Part shown: positions 9,183 through 20,608 of the stretch, one piece after another
How positions within the stretch are numbered: position 1 is the stretch's first letter
Layout of the letters: the number at the start of each line of letters is the position of its first letter
Origin: an uncultured Paenochrobactrum sp.
GTDB lineage: Bacteria; Pseudomonadota; Alphaproteobacteria; Rhizobiales; Rhizobiaceae
Length of the DNA stretch: 42,776 nt
Direction of reading: 5' to 3'
Assembly (NCBI GenBank): GCA_947627865.1
Contig: CANQXU010000003.1
Location: 1 to 42,776 of the forward strand
Translations under genes and position numbers: made by a program
Notes under the pieces: model-generated
Told to the model about the DNA's origin: nothing
Database searches by the model: none
Seen by the model: the letters and a program-made list of their open reading frames with translations, nothing else

Positions 9183-10055
9183 ATGAATTATGAGGCTCTG
9201 TTGTCCCAGCCGGCTCCAAAAGGTCTTTCGAAAAGACTTCTGAAAGTTATTCAGAACCGTCCAGCTTTTCGGCCAATACTGAAAGATGCCGGCAATGGCG
9301 ATACTGTTATTGCCTCTTATAATGTTCATAAATGCATTGGTGTTGATAAGGTTTTTGATCCGGATCGAATTGCTGAAGTCATCTCTGAAGTTGATGCGGA
9401 TGTGATTGCAATTCAGGAAGCGGATAAAAGATTTGGCGAGCGCAGCGGACTCCTGAATCTCAACGAAATTGAGCGTAATAGTGGTTTATTTCCTATACCT
9501 ATTACAGCTATTTCACCTGATGGTCATGGTTGGCATGGGAATTTGTTGCTTTTTCGTCAAGGACTTATTCGTGATGTTCGCCAAATTGATCTGCCGGGCG
9601 TTGAGCCTAGAGGTGCTGTTATTGCTGATCTGGAATTTGCGGGGGGGCCGCTGCGTATTGTTGCAGCCCATTTAGGCCTTTTGAAACGCTCGCGTGAGCA
9701 GCAGGCGGAAGCACTGCTTAAGGCGTTGGAAAATGAAGACAATTTGCCAACGCTTATTATCGGCGACCTCAATGAGTGGCGGATGGGCAAAAGGTCATCA
9801 CTTGCACCTCTCTTACCCCTTTTTAATCCATCATCGGGTGTTGTGCCAAGTTTTCCGTCACGTTTTCCGGTCTTTGCCCTTGATCGGATTATGGGCGCTC
9901 CACATGATCTGATAAAGCAAGTTGAAGTTCATGACAGCCCGTTGGCACGCGTGGCATCGGATCATTTGCCCATTAAGGCGCATATTGATCTGCGCCTCAT
10001 TAATGAACGGCTTAACCCGCATCTACTTAAAGATACGGGGAACCAAGCCAAATAA
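9183..10055 (+). CDS. Endonuclease/exonuclease/phosphatase family protein
   Basis: IASYNVHKCIGVDKVFDPDRIAEVISEVDADVIAIQEAD...VAAHLGLLKRSREQQ...LIIGDLNEW...SDHLPIKAHI. Confidence 0.93.
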   Translation: MNYEALLSQPAPKGLSKRLLKVIQNRPAFRPILKDAGNGDTVIASYNVHKCIGVDKVFDPDRIAEVISEVDADVIAIQEADKRFGERSGLLNLNEIERNSGLFPIPITAISPDGHGWHGNLLLFRQGLIRDVRQIDLPGVEPRGAVIADLEFAGGPLRIVAAHLGLLKRSREQQAEALLKALENEDNLPTLIIGDLNEWRMGKRSSLAPLLPLFNPSSGVVPSFPSRFPVFALDRIMGAPHDLIKQVEVHDSPLARVASDHLPIKAHIDLRLINERLNPHLLKDTGNQAK

Positions 10056-11487
10056 TCCTATCAACCAGACGTTTTAAAAATGGTCTCGTCTGAAGTTCAT
10101 GCAAATACACTTGAGAACTGATTGCCAGAACACCACGGATGCGTTGCTCAATTTCTGCCGCAAAGTCTTTGTCCAGAACCTCCATATCCACTTCAAAGTT
10201 TAATCGGAGTGAACGTGGGTCGAGATTGGATGACCCTACATATGACCATGTTCCGTCAATTGTCATGAGTTTTGAATGGTTGAACGCACCACCAGCACGC
10301 CATATCCGGCAGTTGAATTTCAGTAACTGATCGAACTGGGCGCGCATAGCGCGGTCAACCAATTTCAAATTATTATGTCCCGGAATTACTATGTCCACTG
10401 CAACACCACGGCGTGCAGCGGTCACGAGTGCGCTGATGAATTCTCTGTCTGGTAATAAATACGGGGACATAATCAGAATATGGCTTTCAGCCACAGAAAA
10501 TGCACCAACCATCATACGATGATTGGTTTCGATATTTTTATCGGGGCCAGAGCCAACAACTCTAATTAAGGTTGGCTCACCAGGGGGAATTAACGGCGAC
10601 CCTATCTCCCAAGCTGGGCCAGTCAGCAATTCACCGGATGTAAATAACCAATCCTCGGATGAAAGGTGGAATAAATCAGCAACCGCAGGACCCTTCACAC
10701 AAAAATGAGTGTCGCGCGATACATGATCGCCAGCATATTCTGTCATGAATGAAGCACGAATATTCATGCCGCCAGTGAAAGCAGTTTCACCATCAATAAT
10801 TAAAATTTTGCGGTGGGTACGCAAATTAGCATAAGGCAGCTTTAAGCCGATGATGATGTTGCCATTAAAAACATCAACCGGAACGCCTTTTTTCTCCAAT
10901 AGGCCTTTGATGCTTGGGTGTGAATATCGTGCACCAACTGCATCAACAAGAACGCGCACTTCAACACCGCGCGCTACGGCTTGGGAGAGGGCGTCTGCAA
11001 AGCGTTCGCCAATGGCGTCATGGTCAAAAATATAAGTTTCTAACAGAATGCTTCTTTTGGCATTTTCGATCGCTGCCAACATTGCCGGATAGGCTTTGTC
11101 ACCGCTGAGGAGCATTTCGATGTTATTGCTGCTGGTGAAGTCATAGCGGCTCACAACATCGCCCAATTTCTTCATGGCAGCAAAGTTTTTACCAAATTTT
11201 TCAGCTACTGCTTCATGAGTCGTATCAAATTTTGACAAGTGATATAGGCTGATATTTGCATCACGATCACGTTGATCGGAAAGCGTATTCCGTCTGATGC
11301 GGTTTACACCAGCGATTGCATAAACGAGTGCACCAATAATGGGTGACAGGATAATGACGCCGACCCAGCCAAGCGCGGTGCGTACCTCATCCTTGGTCAT
11401 TGTTGCGTGAATAGCAGCAACAGAACCCAAAATTATAGAAATCAGTGCTAATATGTGGGGCCAATACTCAGCCAGAATATCAAACAT
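10027..11487 (-). CDS. cls: Phospholipase D-like cardiolipin synthase
   Basis: Two N-terminal TMs and two HKD motifs (THRKILIIDGETAFTGGMN; NHSKLMTIDGTWSYVGSSNLDPRSLRLNFE). 29-bp tail-to-tail overlap with the EEP gene. Confidence 0.95.
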   Translation of the reverse strand: MFDILAEYWPHILALISIILGSVAAIHATMTKDEVRTALGWVGVIILSPIIGALVYAIAGVNRIRRNTLSDQRDRDANISLYHLSKFDTTHEAVAEKFGKNFAAMKKLGDVVSRYDFTSSNNIEMLLSGDKAYPAMLAAIENAKRSILLETYIFDHDAIGERFADALSQAVARGVEVRVLVDAVGARYSHPSIKGLLEKKGVPVDVFNGNIIIGLKLPYANLRTHRKILIIDGETAFTGGMNIRASFMTEYAGDHVSRDTHFCVKGPAVADLFHLSSEDWLFTSGELLTGPAWEIGSPLIPPGEPTLIRVVGSGPDKNIETNHRMMVGAFSVAESHILIMSPYLLPDREFISALVTAARRGVAVDIVIPGHNNLKLVDRAMRAQFDQLLKFNCRIWRAGGAFNHSKLMTIDGTWSYVGSSNLDPRSLRLNFEVDMEVLDKDFAAEIEQRIRGVLAISSQVYLHELQTRPFLKRLVDRIIWLGSPYL

Positions 11488-11646
11488 GTAATTTTAACTA
11501 TTCATAGAGTTAACAGGATCAGTAAATCTCCATAACAAAATTATAGTATTAAGCATACTGTAAACTAATTCTTTACTTCCCTATAAAAACACTGAAAATC
11601 ATATATAATTTGCCTATCCGATTAAAACTTTCGAAAGATCACTAGG

Positions 11647-12216
11647 ATGAGTAACACTATCAATAATCGCAGTATGCTTTCTGCGGCTTCTCAACTGACC
11701 CATAAATGGGGCTGGTTCGTAGCACTCGGCATTGTTTTAATTATCTTGGGCGGTATCGCCTTTGGTAATTTGCTTATGGCAACAGTAGTCACTGTTTACT
11801 ATATCGGTATTTTGATGTTGGTTGCAGGTATTATTGAAATCATTCACGCATTTAGCGTTAAGGGCTGGAAAGGTTTTACCTTCTGGTTTTTGAGTGGTCT
11901 GCTTTATGCAGCGGCTGGTATTATCGCTTTCATTAACCCGGTACTGACTGCAGGTGTTTTGACCATTCTTCTGGCCGCTGCGTTGATTGCTGCCGGTTTC
12001 TTCCGTATATGGATGGGCTTTCATTCAAAGCCAACATCAGGTTGGGGCTGGGTTGTAACAGCTGGTGTGATCACAGCACTTGCCGGTCTTATTATTGCAA
12101 TGCAGTGGCCTGTGAATAGCCTCTTTATCCTTGGTATGTTCTTATCCATTGACCTGATATTTCAGGGATGGACATTTATCGCTTTTGGCTTTGGTCTAAA
12201 GAGTGCACGCAAATAA
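11647..12216 (+). CDS. HdeD family (DUF308) membrane protein
   Basis: Six-TM-like protein: WGWFVALGIVLIILGGIAFGN...ILMLVAGIIEIIHAFSVKGWKGFTFWFLSGLLYAAAGIIAFINP. Confidence 0.88.
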   Translation: MSNTINNRSMLSAASQLTHKWGWFVALGIVLIILGGIAFGNLLMATVVTVYYIGILMLVAGIIEIIHAFSVKGWKGFTFWFLSGLLYAAAGIIAFINPVLTAGVLTILLAAALIAAGFFRIWMGFHSKPTSGWGWVVTAGVITALAGLIIAMQWPVNSLFILGMFLSIDLIFQGWTFIAFGFGLKSARK

Positions 12217-12242
12217 GTGTCTGAAGAAAGATAAGCATAATA

Positions 12243-12267
12243 AAGCGGCGCTTGGCGCCGCTTTTTT
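12243..12267 (+). terminator. Rho-independent terminator downstream of hdeD-like gene
   Basis: AAGCGGCGC-TTG-GCGCCGCTT followed by T-run. Confidence 0.9.
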
Positions 12268-12369
12268 CATTTCATCTCGACCTTTTCCTCATCACCTGCT
12301 ACAGGCAGTTTAATATTTTCATTTATCTGACCTGCATTTGTCAGCCTGCCACATCTAAACGAGATATTT

Positions 12370-13944
12370 ATGCCTATAGCAGAACATCCGGTTTCAAAAC
12401 GCCGCACATTTGCAATTATTGCCCACCCTGACGCTGGTAAAACAACACTTACTGAAAAGCTTTTGCTCTTTGGTGGTGCCATTCAGCTCGCTGGTGAAGT
12501 GAAAGCTAAAAAAGATAAAGCTCAAACCCGCTCAGACTGGATGAATATCGAACGTGACCGCGGTATTTCGGTTGTCACATCTGTCATGACATTTGAGTAC
12601 AAAGATTGCATCTTCAATCTGCTTGATACACCAGGTCATGAAGATTTTGCTGATGACACTTACCGCACGCTGACAGCTGTTGATGCTGCTGTTATGGTTA
12701 TTGATGCTGCCAGAGGTATTGAGCCGCGTACTCTCAAATTATTTGAAGTATGTCGCATGCGTGATATTCCTATTGTTACTTTCGTCAATAAAATGGACCG
12801 TGAAATTCGCGATACATTTGAAGTTTTGGATGAAATTGAGGAAAAGCTGGCACTTGATACCGCGCCCGTGACATGGCCAATTGGCGCCGGAAAAAGTTTT
12901 GCCGGAACATATGATCTGCATAATAATACGATTCGCAGACATGATGATGAAGAACAGCCAACGCCCGTATCCGGATTAGCAGAAGCCTCTTTTTTGCTGC
13001 CAGAAAATGAGCGTCAGGCATGGCTTGAAAATGCAGAGCTCGCGCAAGGGATTTGTCGTCAGTTTGATCTGCAGGCGTTCCGAGAAGGTCACCTCACTCC
13101 GGTTTATTTTGGCTCTGCACTTAAAAATTATGGTGTTCGTGATCTGATTGATGCTTTTTGTGATTACGGACCGTCACCGCGTAATCAACATGCAGATACA
13201 CGAGAAGTGGTCGCCACAGAAGAAAAGATGACTGGTTTCGTCTTTAAAATTCAGGCGAATATGGATCCGAACCATCGTGACCGTATTGCATTTTTGCGTG
13301 TTTGCTCAGGTACATTATCGCGCGGTATGAAAGCCAAGCTCGTACGTACCGGTAAATCTATGAGCCTTTCCGCTCCGCAGTTTTTCTTTGCCCGTTCGCG
13401 TCAGATTGCTGATGAAGCCTATGCTGGAGATGTTGTTGGTATTCCTAACCACGGAACATTGCGTATTGGTGATACTCTGACCGAGGGCGAAGAGCTGCTC
13501 TTCCGTGGAGTGCCCAATTTTGCGCCAGAAATACTGCGTCGCGTTCGTCTTGATGATGCAATGAAAGCGAAGAAATTACGCGAAGCACTACAGCAAATGG
13601 CTGAGGAAGGCGTTGTTCAGTTGTTTGTTCCAGATGATGGCTCACCGTCTATTGTGGGGGTTGTCGGTGCCTTGCAAATAGACGTTTTGACTGAGCGTCT
13701 TAAAATTGAGTATTCATTGCCTGTCGGTTTCGAGATGTCGCGTTTTTCAATTTGTCGTTGGGTTTCTGCCGACAAACCGGAAGAGCTGCAGCGCTTTATT
13801 GATGCGCATCGCTCGGACATGGCACATGATCTGGATAATGATCCGGTTTTCATGGCGCAAAACAGCTTCTCCTTAAATTATGAAGCTGAACGCTGGAAAG
13901 ATATCCGCTTTGCTGAAATCAAGGACTATCAGGTCCGTAAATAA
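12370..13944 (+). CDS. prfC: Peptide chain release factor 3
   Basis: RRTFAIIAHPDAGKTTLTEKLLLFGGAIQLAGEVKAKKDKAQTRSDWMNIERDRGISVVTSVMTFEY; full-length RF3. Confidence 0.98.
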   Translation: MPIAEHPVSKRRTFAIIAHPDAGKTTLTEKLLLFGGAIQLAGEVKAKKDKAQTRSDWMNIERDRGISVVTSVMTFEYKDCIFNLLDTPGHEDFADDTYRTLTAVDAAVMVIDAARGIEPRTLKLFEVCRMRDIPIVTFVNKMDREIRDTFEVLDEIEEKLALDTAPVTWPIGAGKSFAGTYDLHNNTIRRHDDEEQPTPVSGLAEASFLLPENERQAWLENAELAQGICRQFDLQAFREGHLTPVYFGSALKNYGVRDLIDAFCDYGPSPRNQHADTREVVATEEKMTGFVFKIQANMDPNHRDRIAFLRVCSGTLSRGMKAKLVRTGKSMSLSAPQFFFARSRQIADEAYAGDVVGIPNHGTLRIGDTLTEGEELLFRGVPNFAPEILRRVRLDDAMKAKKLREALQQMAEEGVVQLFVPDDGSPSIVGVVGALQIDVLTERLKIEYSLPVGFEMSRFSICRWVSADKPEELQRFIDAHRSDMAHDLDNDPVFMAQNSFSLNYEAERWKDIRFAEIKDYQVRK

Positions 13945-14303
13945 TTAAATCCTATCTTGGAAATCTGGGGGCTGGCTCTTATTAAGAGGCCTCCAGATTA
14001 ACGCATGCACAGTGCTGCCATTTGGTATATAATTTTTAGTGCAGCGCTCTTGGCTAAAAATGGCGATAGATAGCTTGTCGCAATGATTCATTCTCTGCCA
14101 ATTCGTTCTCAAAGCGTGTTATTTGTGAAGATCAGCTCGATATAGCGAGCTTGTAAATAACGATCATAGCTCAAGTTTTAAACTTCCCTCATAAAGTTCT
14201 AATTATATTGGGAGTTTTTTATAAAAAACGATCCTTTGCAGTGAATAACGACTTGAAAGGATTGACGACTTCGCTTTATTGACATATTAGATGCTCACAA
14301 GTT

Positions 14304-14390
14304 GCCCAGGTGGCGGAATTGGTAGACGCACCAGCTTCAGGTGCTGGCGCTCGCAAGGGCGTGGAGGTTCGAGTCCTCTTCTGGGCACCA
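14304..14390 (+). tRNA. tRNA-Leu (anticodon CAG), CCA encoded
   Basis: GCCCAGGTGGCGGAATTGGTAGACGCACCAGCTTCAGGTGCTGGCGCTCGCAAGGGCGTGGAGGTTCGAGTCCTCTTCTGGGCACCA: class II cloverleaf, anticodon CAG. Confidence 0.97.
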
Positions 14391-14432
14391 TTCCTAAGTC
14401 TTCAGACCACTACCAAGGTCGAGAGCGTATCA

Positions 14433-14456
14433 AAGCCCGCGCAAGCGGGTTTTTTG
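14433..14456 (+). terminator. Rho-independent terminator after tRNA-Leu
   Basis: CCCGC-GCAA-GCGGG followed by T6. Confidence 0.85.
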
Positions 14457-14617
14457 TTGCCTTATTTTGGCTTTCAATCTTCTGCATTCATAGTGAGCCA
14501 ACAGAATTATAATTAAGTTCGTAATGTTGGCAGGGAAAGTGTGATCATCTGCTAAGTTTTCACTATAAATTGCAAAACAGCGCAGATAATACCATTATAT
14601 CTGCGCTGCTTTTCTAA

Positions 14618-15238
14618 TTAAGCATCCAAAATTTTCTTGGAAGCAATAGTCGAATCAGCATTCAGTTCATAGATAATCGGAATGCCTGTATTCAGCTCTT
14701 GTTTAAGAATTTCTTCACTCGTCAGACCTTCAAGTGCCATGATCAAAGCGCGTAAAGAGTTGCCGTGTGCTGCAACTAATGTGGTTTCACCACGCAATAC
14801 ATGCGGCTGAATTGTGTGCAAATAATATGGCCAGACGCGTGCACCTGTATCTTTCAAACTTTCGCCACCCGGAGGAGGGACATCATAGGAGCGACGCCAA
14901 ATGTGGACCTGTTCTTCGCCCCATTTCTCACGCGCGTCATCCTTATTCAAGCCAGCAAGATCACCATAATCACGCTCATTTAGGGCAAGATCACGGGTGG
15001 TTTGCAAATTTGGCTGGCCTAATTCGTCAAGAATATGCTGGCATGTGATCTGCGCTCTGCTTAACTGCGATGTAAAAGCAATATCAAACTGCAAGCCTTC
15101 AGCTTTCAATCGCTGACCTGCGGCTTTGGCTTCAGCATGTCCTTGTTCAGTCAAGGCAGGATCACGCCATCCGGTGAAGAGATTCTTAAGATTCCATTCG
15201 CTCTGTCCATGGCGGACAAGAACCAGTTTACGAGACAT
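14618..15238 (-). CDS. gpmA: 2,3-bisphosphoglycerate-dependent phosphoglycerate mutase
   Basis: [30 protein letters not shown]...[46 protein letters not shown]. Confidence 0.98.
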   Translation of the reverse strand: MSRKLVLVRHGQSEWNLKNLFTGWRDPALTEQGHAEAKAAGQRLKAEGLQFDIAFTSQLSRAQITCQHILDELGQPNLQTTRDLALNERDYGDLAGLNKDDAREKWGEEQVHIWRRSYDVPPPGGESLKDTGARVWPYYLHTIQPHVLRGETTLVAAHGNSLRALIMALEGLTSEEILKQELNTGIPIIYELNADSTIASKKILDA

Positions 15239-15280
15239 AGACAGTTGCTCCTCACAAAAGAAAATAGTGTCTGGAAGTGA

Positions 15281-16111
15281 TCAGTCGTTCAAACCAAGCA
15301 CATCTAACATTGAATATAGGCCTGGTTTTTTACCATATCCCCATCGAGCCGCCTTAAGGGCACCACGGGAAAAAATATTGCGATCATCGGCTTGATGCGT
15401 GAGGGTGATGCGCTCGCCTTCACCAGCAAAAATAACTGAATGCTCACCGACTACTGAGCCACCTCGCAGCGAAGCAAAGCCGATCGCGCCAGTTTGACGT
15501 GCACCGGTAATGCCATCTCTGCCACGTTCTGAATTGCTTTCAAGATCAATATTACGACCAGCAGCAGCAGCTTCGCCCAATAGCAAAGCAGTGCCGGAAG
15601 GGGCATCGACTTTATGTTTATGATGCATCTCGACAATTTCAATGTCGAAATCCTCTGCAGCCAAAGCTTCGGCTGCTTTTTTAACAAGGCCGGATAGTAA
15701 ATTAACACCAAGACTCATATTGCCGGATTTGATAATGATGGCTCTGTCAGTGAATGGAATAATTTCTGCTTCTTGTTCGGTGCTAAAACCAGTGGTGCCG
15801 ATCACATGAACAATGCCTGCCTGAGCACTCCATTCTAGATGGTTCAAAGTTGCTTCCGGTGTGGTGAAGTCCAACAAGCAGTCGGCTAATTTAAGGGTCT
15901 CGCTGATATTGTCCGAGATAAGAATACCCGATTGCTTGATGCCAGCTAATTCACTGGCATCTTGGCCGATCATTGGCGATCCGCTTCTATCCAAAGCCCC
16001 GCTAAGGCGGACACCATCCGTCTCATTAATAAGACGAATAAGCGATTGCCCCATACGGCCACTTGCCCCAGCGACTACTATGTTTAAGTTGCTTGTATTC
16101 TTGGGACTCAT
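15281..16111 (-). CDS. dapB: 4-hydroxy-tetrahydrodipicolinate reductase
   Basis: [19 protein letters not shown]...[14 protein letters not shown]...[23 protein letters not shown]; adjacent to gpmA. Confidence 0.98.
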   Translation of the reverse strand: MSPKNTSNLNIVVAGASGRMGQSLIRLINETDGVRLSGALDRSGSPMIGQDASELAGIKQSGILISDNISETLKLADCLLDFTTPEATLNHLEWSAQAGIVHVIGTTGFSTEQEAEIIPFTDRAIIIKSGNMSLGVNLLSGLVKKAAEALAAEDFDIEIVEMHHKHKVDAPSGTALLLGEAAAAGRNIDLESNSERGRDGITGARQTGAIGFASLRGGSVVGEHSVIFAGEGERITLTHQADDRNIFSRGALKAARWGYGKKPGLYSMLDVLGLND

Positions 16112-17937
16112 GGTTCATTTCCTTGTAAATCTTCAAGCAGGGCTATGTCATGCTGATCGCCCTGTCTGCCACTTTGTAGCTCGTAGAAGCGGGAATAAAT
16201 TCCGTTTTGGATCATAATCAGATCCTCATGGCGACCTTCTTCGACAATACGCCCAGCTTCCATTACAATAATATTATCCGCGTCAATGACAGTCGAGAGA
16301 CGATGGGCAATCACCAAGGTTGTGCGATCGCGCATCACATATTCAAGCGCTTCCTGTACCTTCTTTTCAGATTCATTGTCGAGTGCGGAAGTAGCTTCAT
16401 CTAGTAATAAAATTGGTGCATTGCGTATGATCGCACGTGCAATAGATAAGCGCTGCCTCTGGCCGCCGGAAAGGGATGCACCATTCTCACCAATAGGTGT
16501 GTCGTAACCTTGAGGAAGTTTGACAATAAATTCGTGCGCATGGGCTAGTTTTGAGGCCTGAATTATCTCATCCTGAGTAGCATCAGGTCGACCATAGCGA
16601 ATATTATCGCCGACTGAACCCTCAAATAGATATGGCTGCTGGGAAACATAGGCTATGGAATGCCGCAATGAATCCTTGGTGACATCCGAGATATTTTGTC
16701 CGTCGATGGTAATAGTGCCGCTGGTCAGATCATAAAAACGCTGAACCAATCCGATCAGTGTGGATTTTCCTGCACCAGAAGCGCCGACGATTGCAGTGAT
16801 TTTTCCAGCCGTTGCTTGAAAGGAAATATTGGCTAGCACTGGCTGTTCTGGCTGATAGGAAAAGCAGACATTATCAAAAGTAATATCACCGTTTTTAGGA
16901 TTCAGTGTCACAGCGCCGTCTTTATCAGCTTGTTGGGGCGGGATGTCCAATATCTCATAGATCATGCGCGCATTGACAAGTGAGCGCTCCAAACCAACCT
17001 GCAAGCGAGCCAAACGACGCGCTGGTTCATAAGCCATCAGGAGTGCAGTAATAAATGCAAACATGGCGCCTGGTGGTTGTTGGTTTGCTATTGCTGCATG
17101 TCCGCCATAGGCAATAACGCCAGCAATAGCGAAGCCAGCGACTATTTCTGAAATGGGGGTGGTTCGCTCCGAGACCCGTGCTATTTTGTTGCTACGAGCC
17201 TCTGACTGTTCAATGAGAGCCGAGATTTTCTGGCTCATCAAATTTTCCATTGTGAAGGCTTTAACAATGGTGATGCCTTGCAGGGTTTCTTGCATGGCAC
17301 CCAACAAATGCGAGTTTAGGTTAACCAAATCACGTGTGACCGTACGAATACGACGTGAAATATAAGCGACAGCTAATACTATTGGCGGACCGATAAGAAA
17401 TACGACCAGTGATAGTATCGGCTCCATATAAAACATCATAGCTATCAGCCCGATGAGTGATATGGCATCGCGTGCAATAGAGGAGATGGTCATATTGAGC
17501 AGATCACGTATACCAGTTACGTTCTGATTGATCTGTGCAGCCAATTGCCCTGAGCGTTTGTCAGCGTAAAAATCCATGCCAAGGCGCATAAGCTGGTCAA
17601 AAATACGTTTTTGATAGCGTGCAACGAGATTGTTACCAATTTTAGCCAGTTCAACTGCTTGTACATAGCTGGAAACACCGCGGAGCAGAAACATAAAGAA
17701 TATGGCACCGCTGATGAGACCTATTAGGGACGTATTTTGTTCAACAAAAATTTTGTCGATCATAGGCTTCATTAAATAAACGAGGCCAGCACTTGTACCT
17801 GCTGACACCAATGAAGCTAAAATCGCGATCGCATAGGCGACTTTATATTCTTTGATGTTTTCGGAAATCATGCGCCGAATTAAACTGGTCGCTTCTTTCG
17901 GCTGAAAAAGCTTCTTTTTCTTTTTAAACAGGCTCAC
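16108..17937 (-). CDS. ABC transporter ATP-binding/permease, MsbA-like lipid exporter family
   Basis: N-terminal TM domain plus [55 protein letters not shown]. 4-bp overlap with dapB. Confidence 0.95.
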   Translation of the reverse strand: MSLFKKKKKLFQPKEATSLIRRMISENIKEYKVAYAIAILASLVSAGTSAGLVYLMKPMIDKIFVEQNTSLIGLISGAIFFMFLLRGVSSYVQAVELAKIGNNLVARYQKRIFDQLMRLGMDFYADKRSGQLAAQINQNVTGIRDLLNMTISSIARDAISLIGLIAMMFYMEPILSLVVFLIGPPIVLAVAYISRRIRTVTRDLVNLNSHLLGAMQETLQGITIVKAFTMENLMSQKISALIEQSEARSNKIARVSERTTPISEIVAGFAIAGVIAYGGHAAIANQQPPGAMFAFITALLMAYEPARRLARLQVGLERSLVNARMIYEILDIPPQQADKDGAVTLNPKNGDITFDNVCFSYQPEQPVLANISFQATAGKITAIVGASGAGKSTLIGLVQRFYDLTSGTITIDGQNISDVTKDSLRHSIAYVSQQPYLFEGSVGDNIRYGRPDATQDEIIQASKLAHAHEFIVKLPQGYDTPIGENGASLSGGQRQRLSIARAIIRNAPILLLDEATSALDNESEKKVQEALEYVMRDRTTLVIAHRLSTVIDADNIIVMEAGRIVEEGRHEDLIMIQNGIYSRFYELQSGRQGDQHDIALLEDLQGNEP

Positions 17938-18140
17938 TATTTAATCGCTCGCTTATATTGTTTCTATCGCGGTCAGCGCAGTGGAATAGTCGAATATATA
18001 CCAGCTTCTGACAAAAATGGCTCTTTGATATTCGTACCAGATGTTTCAAACTTTGTGTGTGACTTCTAAGAATAGACCGCTTATGGGCTTTCTATAAACA
18101 TATCTGTGTGTTTTTACCATGACTGATTAAGGTCAGCCAA

Positions 18141-19184
18141 TTACCATCGCGGTTTTGCCGACCATGAGCGATTGCTCAGATCCAGCTGAAATGATGCGGT
18201 TTGGCAGGCAAAAGCTGAAAGCCCTTCTAAGGCGGCTAACGGGTTGACTACGACATAAGTCGAAATTTCCTTTAAGATATCGCCGTGCGGTGCTTTGTTT
18301 TCAAAGGCTTTACGAAAATGCCCGCTGGTAAGTGCTGGAAGGATTTTTTGCGCAATGCCACCACCAATATAGACACCACCGCGTGCTAAAAACAAAAGTG
18401 CAAGATCACCAGCCATCCGGCCGAGATAAGTTGCAAATAGCATCAAAGCTTCTTCGGCTTGCTGGTTGCTTTTGTTTAAACCGGCATCAGAGATTTGTGC
18501 CGGATCTGTCAGTGTATTTTTGACCTGATCAGTTTTGCAGATTGCTTGGTAAATATTGAGAAGTCCGCGGCCGCTCATCACTTCCTCGGCACCGATGCGG
18601 TTGCCAATTGTTTTTAGATGAGGAAAAATTTCATAGTCACGCTTTGAAAGGGGGCCAAACTCAACATGGCCACCCTCCGTTGCGATTGGTATCCATGTGT
18701 TTTGGCTATAAATCAGCCCAGCCACGCCAAGCCCTGTGCCTGGACCTAAAATCACGCGATTAGCAATGATTTCTCCGGTATTGTTGCCAATTTGATGAAG
18801 ATGATCCTGCTTCAAAACAGCAGCTGCCAGGGCTTGCGCTTCAAAGTCATTTAGAATTGTCACATCGCTGAATTTAAAGCGCTCTATCAGATTGAGCGGA
18901 CTGATCACCCAGTGATTGTTGGTGAGCTTTATTTCATCGCCTTCAACAGGGGCTGCAATTGCAAGGATAACGGAGCCGATAGCTATGTTGTTCAAAGGGT
19001 TAAGCAATGCACAAATAGCATTTTCAAAGCTCTCATAGTCAATAGTATTGATAGCGGGCAATGTTATTTGTCGGCTATTGGGTGACGTTATGAGCGAAAA
19101 TCGGGCGTTGGTTCCACCGATATCGCCTATCAATACCGGAAAACGGCACTGATAGGTTTGAGATTTTTGATTGCTGGCATTCAT
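18141..19184 (-). CDS. glk: Glucokinase
   Basis: FPVLIGDIGGTNARFSLIT...LNDFEAQALAAAVL...LGPGTGLGVAGLI...EGGHVEFGPLSKRDYEI. Start at ATG 19184; the longer ORF start lies within mgsA. Confidence 0.96.
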   Translation of the reverse strand: MNASNQKSQTYQCRFPVLIGDIGGTNARFSLITSPNSRQITLPAINTIDYESFENAICALLNPLNNIAIGSVILAIAAPVEGDEIKLTNNHWVISPLNLIERFKFSDVTILNDFEAQALAAAVLKQDHLHQIGNNTGEIIANRVILGPGTGLGVAGLIYSQNTWIPIATEGGHVEFGPLSKRDYEIFPHLKTIGNRIGAEEVMSGRGLLNIYQAICKTDQVKNTLTDPAQISDAGLNKSNQQAEEALMLFATYLGRMAGDLALLFLARGGVYIGGGIAQKILPALTSGHFRKAFENKAPHGDILKEISTYVVVNPLAALEGLSAFACQTASFQLDLSNRSWSAKPRW

Positions 19185-19191
19185 TGGGCTA

Positions 19192-19572
19192 TCAGGTGGT
19201 TGCAGCTTTAACCAGCATTTCTGCTGTGGAACGATTAAGCGCCATCGGCAAATCATAAACACTGCCAAGTCGGGTTAGTGCTTTAACATCAACGTCATGG
19301 GGAAGTGGTGAGAGCGGATCGATGAAAAAGATCAGCAGCCCGACTGTTCCTTCAGCAATCATTGCTCCAATTTGTTGGTCGCCACCGAGCGGCCCGCTTT
19401 TTACGCATTCGACATCAAGGCTTGGGCATGATTTTTTGATCAGACTGCCCGTTGTTCCCGTTGCAACGATTGGAAATGCAGAAAGAGCTTTTTCATGCTT
19501 GCGGGCAAAATCGACCATTTCATCTTTTTTCAGGTCATGGGCAATAAGAGCAACCCGCACAGAATTTTTCAT
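19192..19572 (-). CDS. mgsA: Methylglyoxal synthase
   Basis: [20 protein letters not shown]...[12 protein letters not shown]...[46 protein letters not shown]. Confidence 0.98.
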   Translation of the reverse strand: MKNSVRVALIAHDLKKDEMVDFARKHEKALSAFPIVATGTTGSLIKKSCPSLDVECVKSGPLGGDQQIGAMIAEGTVGLLIFFIDPLSPLPHDVDVKALTRLGSVYDLPMALNRSTAEMLVKAATT

Positions 19573-19705
19573 TATGATCGCCTTTTATCGGTTAAAACAT
19601 TTGGTCATCTTATGCCTATAAATAAGAAACATAAACAAGATGCGACATCAGAGAAAGCGTTGCCGAGGCTTGTATTGAGGCAAGATTGTTTTGATTTAAC
19701 TATAT

Positions 19706-20608
19706 TTAATCGGCTGCTGGTGCAGTTAAGACCGTAGAACAGTATTTAGGTAAATCAGATACCATAACAGGTTTAGGCTTAGGCGCTGGTTTGCCAGGCT
19801 TCGCGGGTTTCCATGGCTCATCGGTAAACCACCAATCCAGGCTTTTATCGCAACCATCACCCTTTGCGACTTTATCCTGTGGCTTGCAATTGGGAGAACC
19901 AGGCTGGCAGGTCAATCGTATATGAAAGTGATAATGGTGCCCCCAATAGGGACGAACCTTACCCAGCCAGTCACGATTGCCAGTGACGGTTTCACATAAC
20001 TGTTTTTTGATTCCAGGGTGGACAAATATCCGCTCGACATCAGGATAGGTGGCGGCGTGTTTTATGAGTGCCGTATGGCTTGGTGTCCATTTCTTCTGAT
20101 CAACATAGAGCGAATTTTTCTTCAACATTGATATAGCTGAAAGGTCTTCTCGCTCTCTGTAGCTCAGGCGTTTGTTCGGCATCGGCGTAAGCCAAATATC
20201 GGCATCCAGACCAACTTGATGCGATGCATGACCCGTCAACATAGGGCCACCACGGGGCTGCGAAATATCCCCGACCATCAAGCCGTTCCAACCTGTTTTG
20301 GCAGCTTTCGAGGACAGGTCTCCCAGCAGATTAATGAGTCTCGGGTGACCCCAATTGCGATTGCGCGACAGCCGCATGACCTGCCAGTTAGGGCCGTCAA
20401 TGGGGAGTGCAACAGCACCATCCAGACAGCCTTTTGAGTAAAAGCCGACAGATTGAGGCTGCTGGGTGAGTGACGCATCGCGAATTGTGCCAAAAGCCTG
20501 CTTTGCCGGCTGGTCTTTGCTTTGTGCCATAGTGGCGGGCATTGCAGCCATAAATGATAGGCTGAGGCAGATGACAGAAATGATAGGCTTATGCATTATG
20601 TTCGTCAT
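19706..20608 (-). CDS. mepA: Penicillin-insensitive murein endopeptidase
   Basis: Signal peptide; GDISQPRGGPMLTGHASHQVGLDADIWL and RPYWGHHYHFHIRLTCQPGSPNCKPQ (LAS metallopeptidase motifs). Confidence 0.97.
   Translation of the reverse strand: MTNIMHKPIISVICLSLSFMAAMPATMAQSKDQPAKQAFGTIRDASLTQQPQSVGFYSKGCLDGAVALPIDGPNWQVMRLSRNRNWGHPRLINLLGDLSSKAAKTGWNGLMVGDISQPRGGPMLTGHASHQVGLDADIWLTPMPNKRLSYREREDLSAISMLKKNSLYVDQKKWTPSHTALIKHAATYPDVERIFVHPGIKKQLCETVTGNRDWLGKVRPYWGHHYHFHIRLTCQPGSPNCKPQDKVAKGDGCDKSLDWWFTDEPWKPAKPGKPAPKPKPVMVSDLPKYCSTVLTAPAAD

Noticed and set aside
14291-14516. ORFs 14291-14512(+) and 14310-14516(+)
   Set aside because: Translations of the tRNA-Leu gene (GGGIGRRTSF / MAELVDAPASGAG are recurrent spurious tRNA ORFs).
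18141-19268. 375-aa version of glucokinase starting at 19268
   Set aside because: The N-terminal extension is an out-of-frame reading of the mgsA 3' end. ATG 19184 gives the normal glucokinase N-terminus.
16108-20608. ABC exporter-glk-mgsA-mepA block as an accessory cassette
   Set aside because: All are recognisable core housekeeping genes with tight junctions and no mobility genes nearby.
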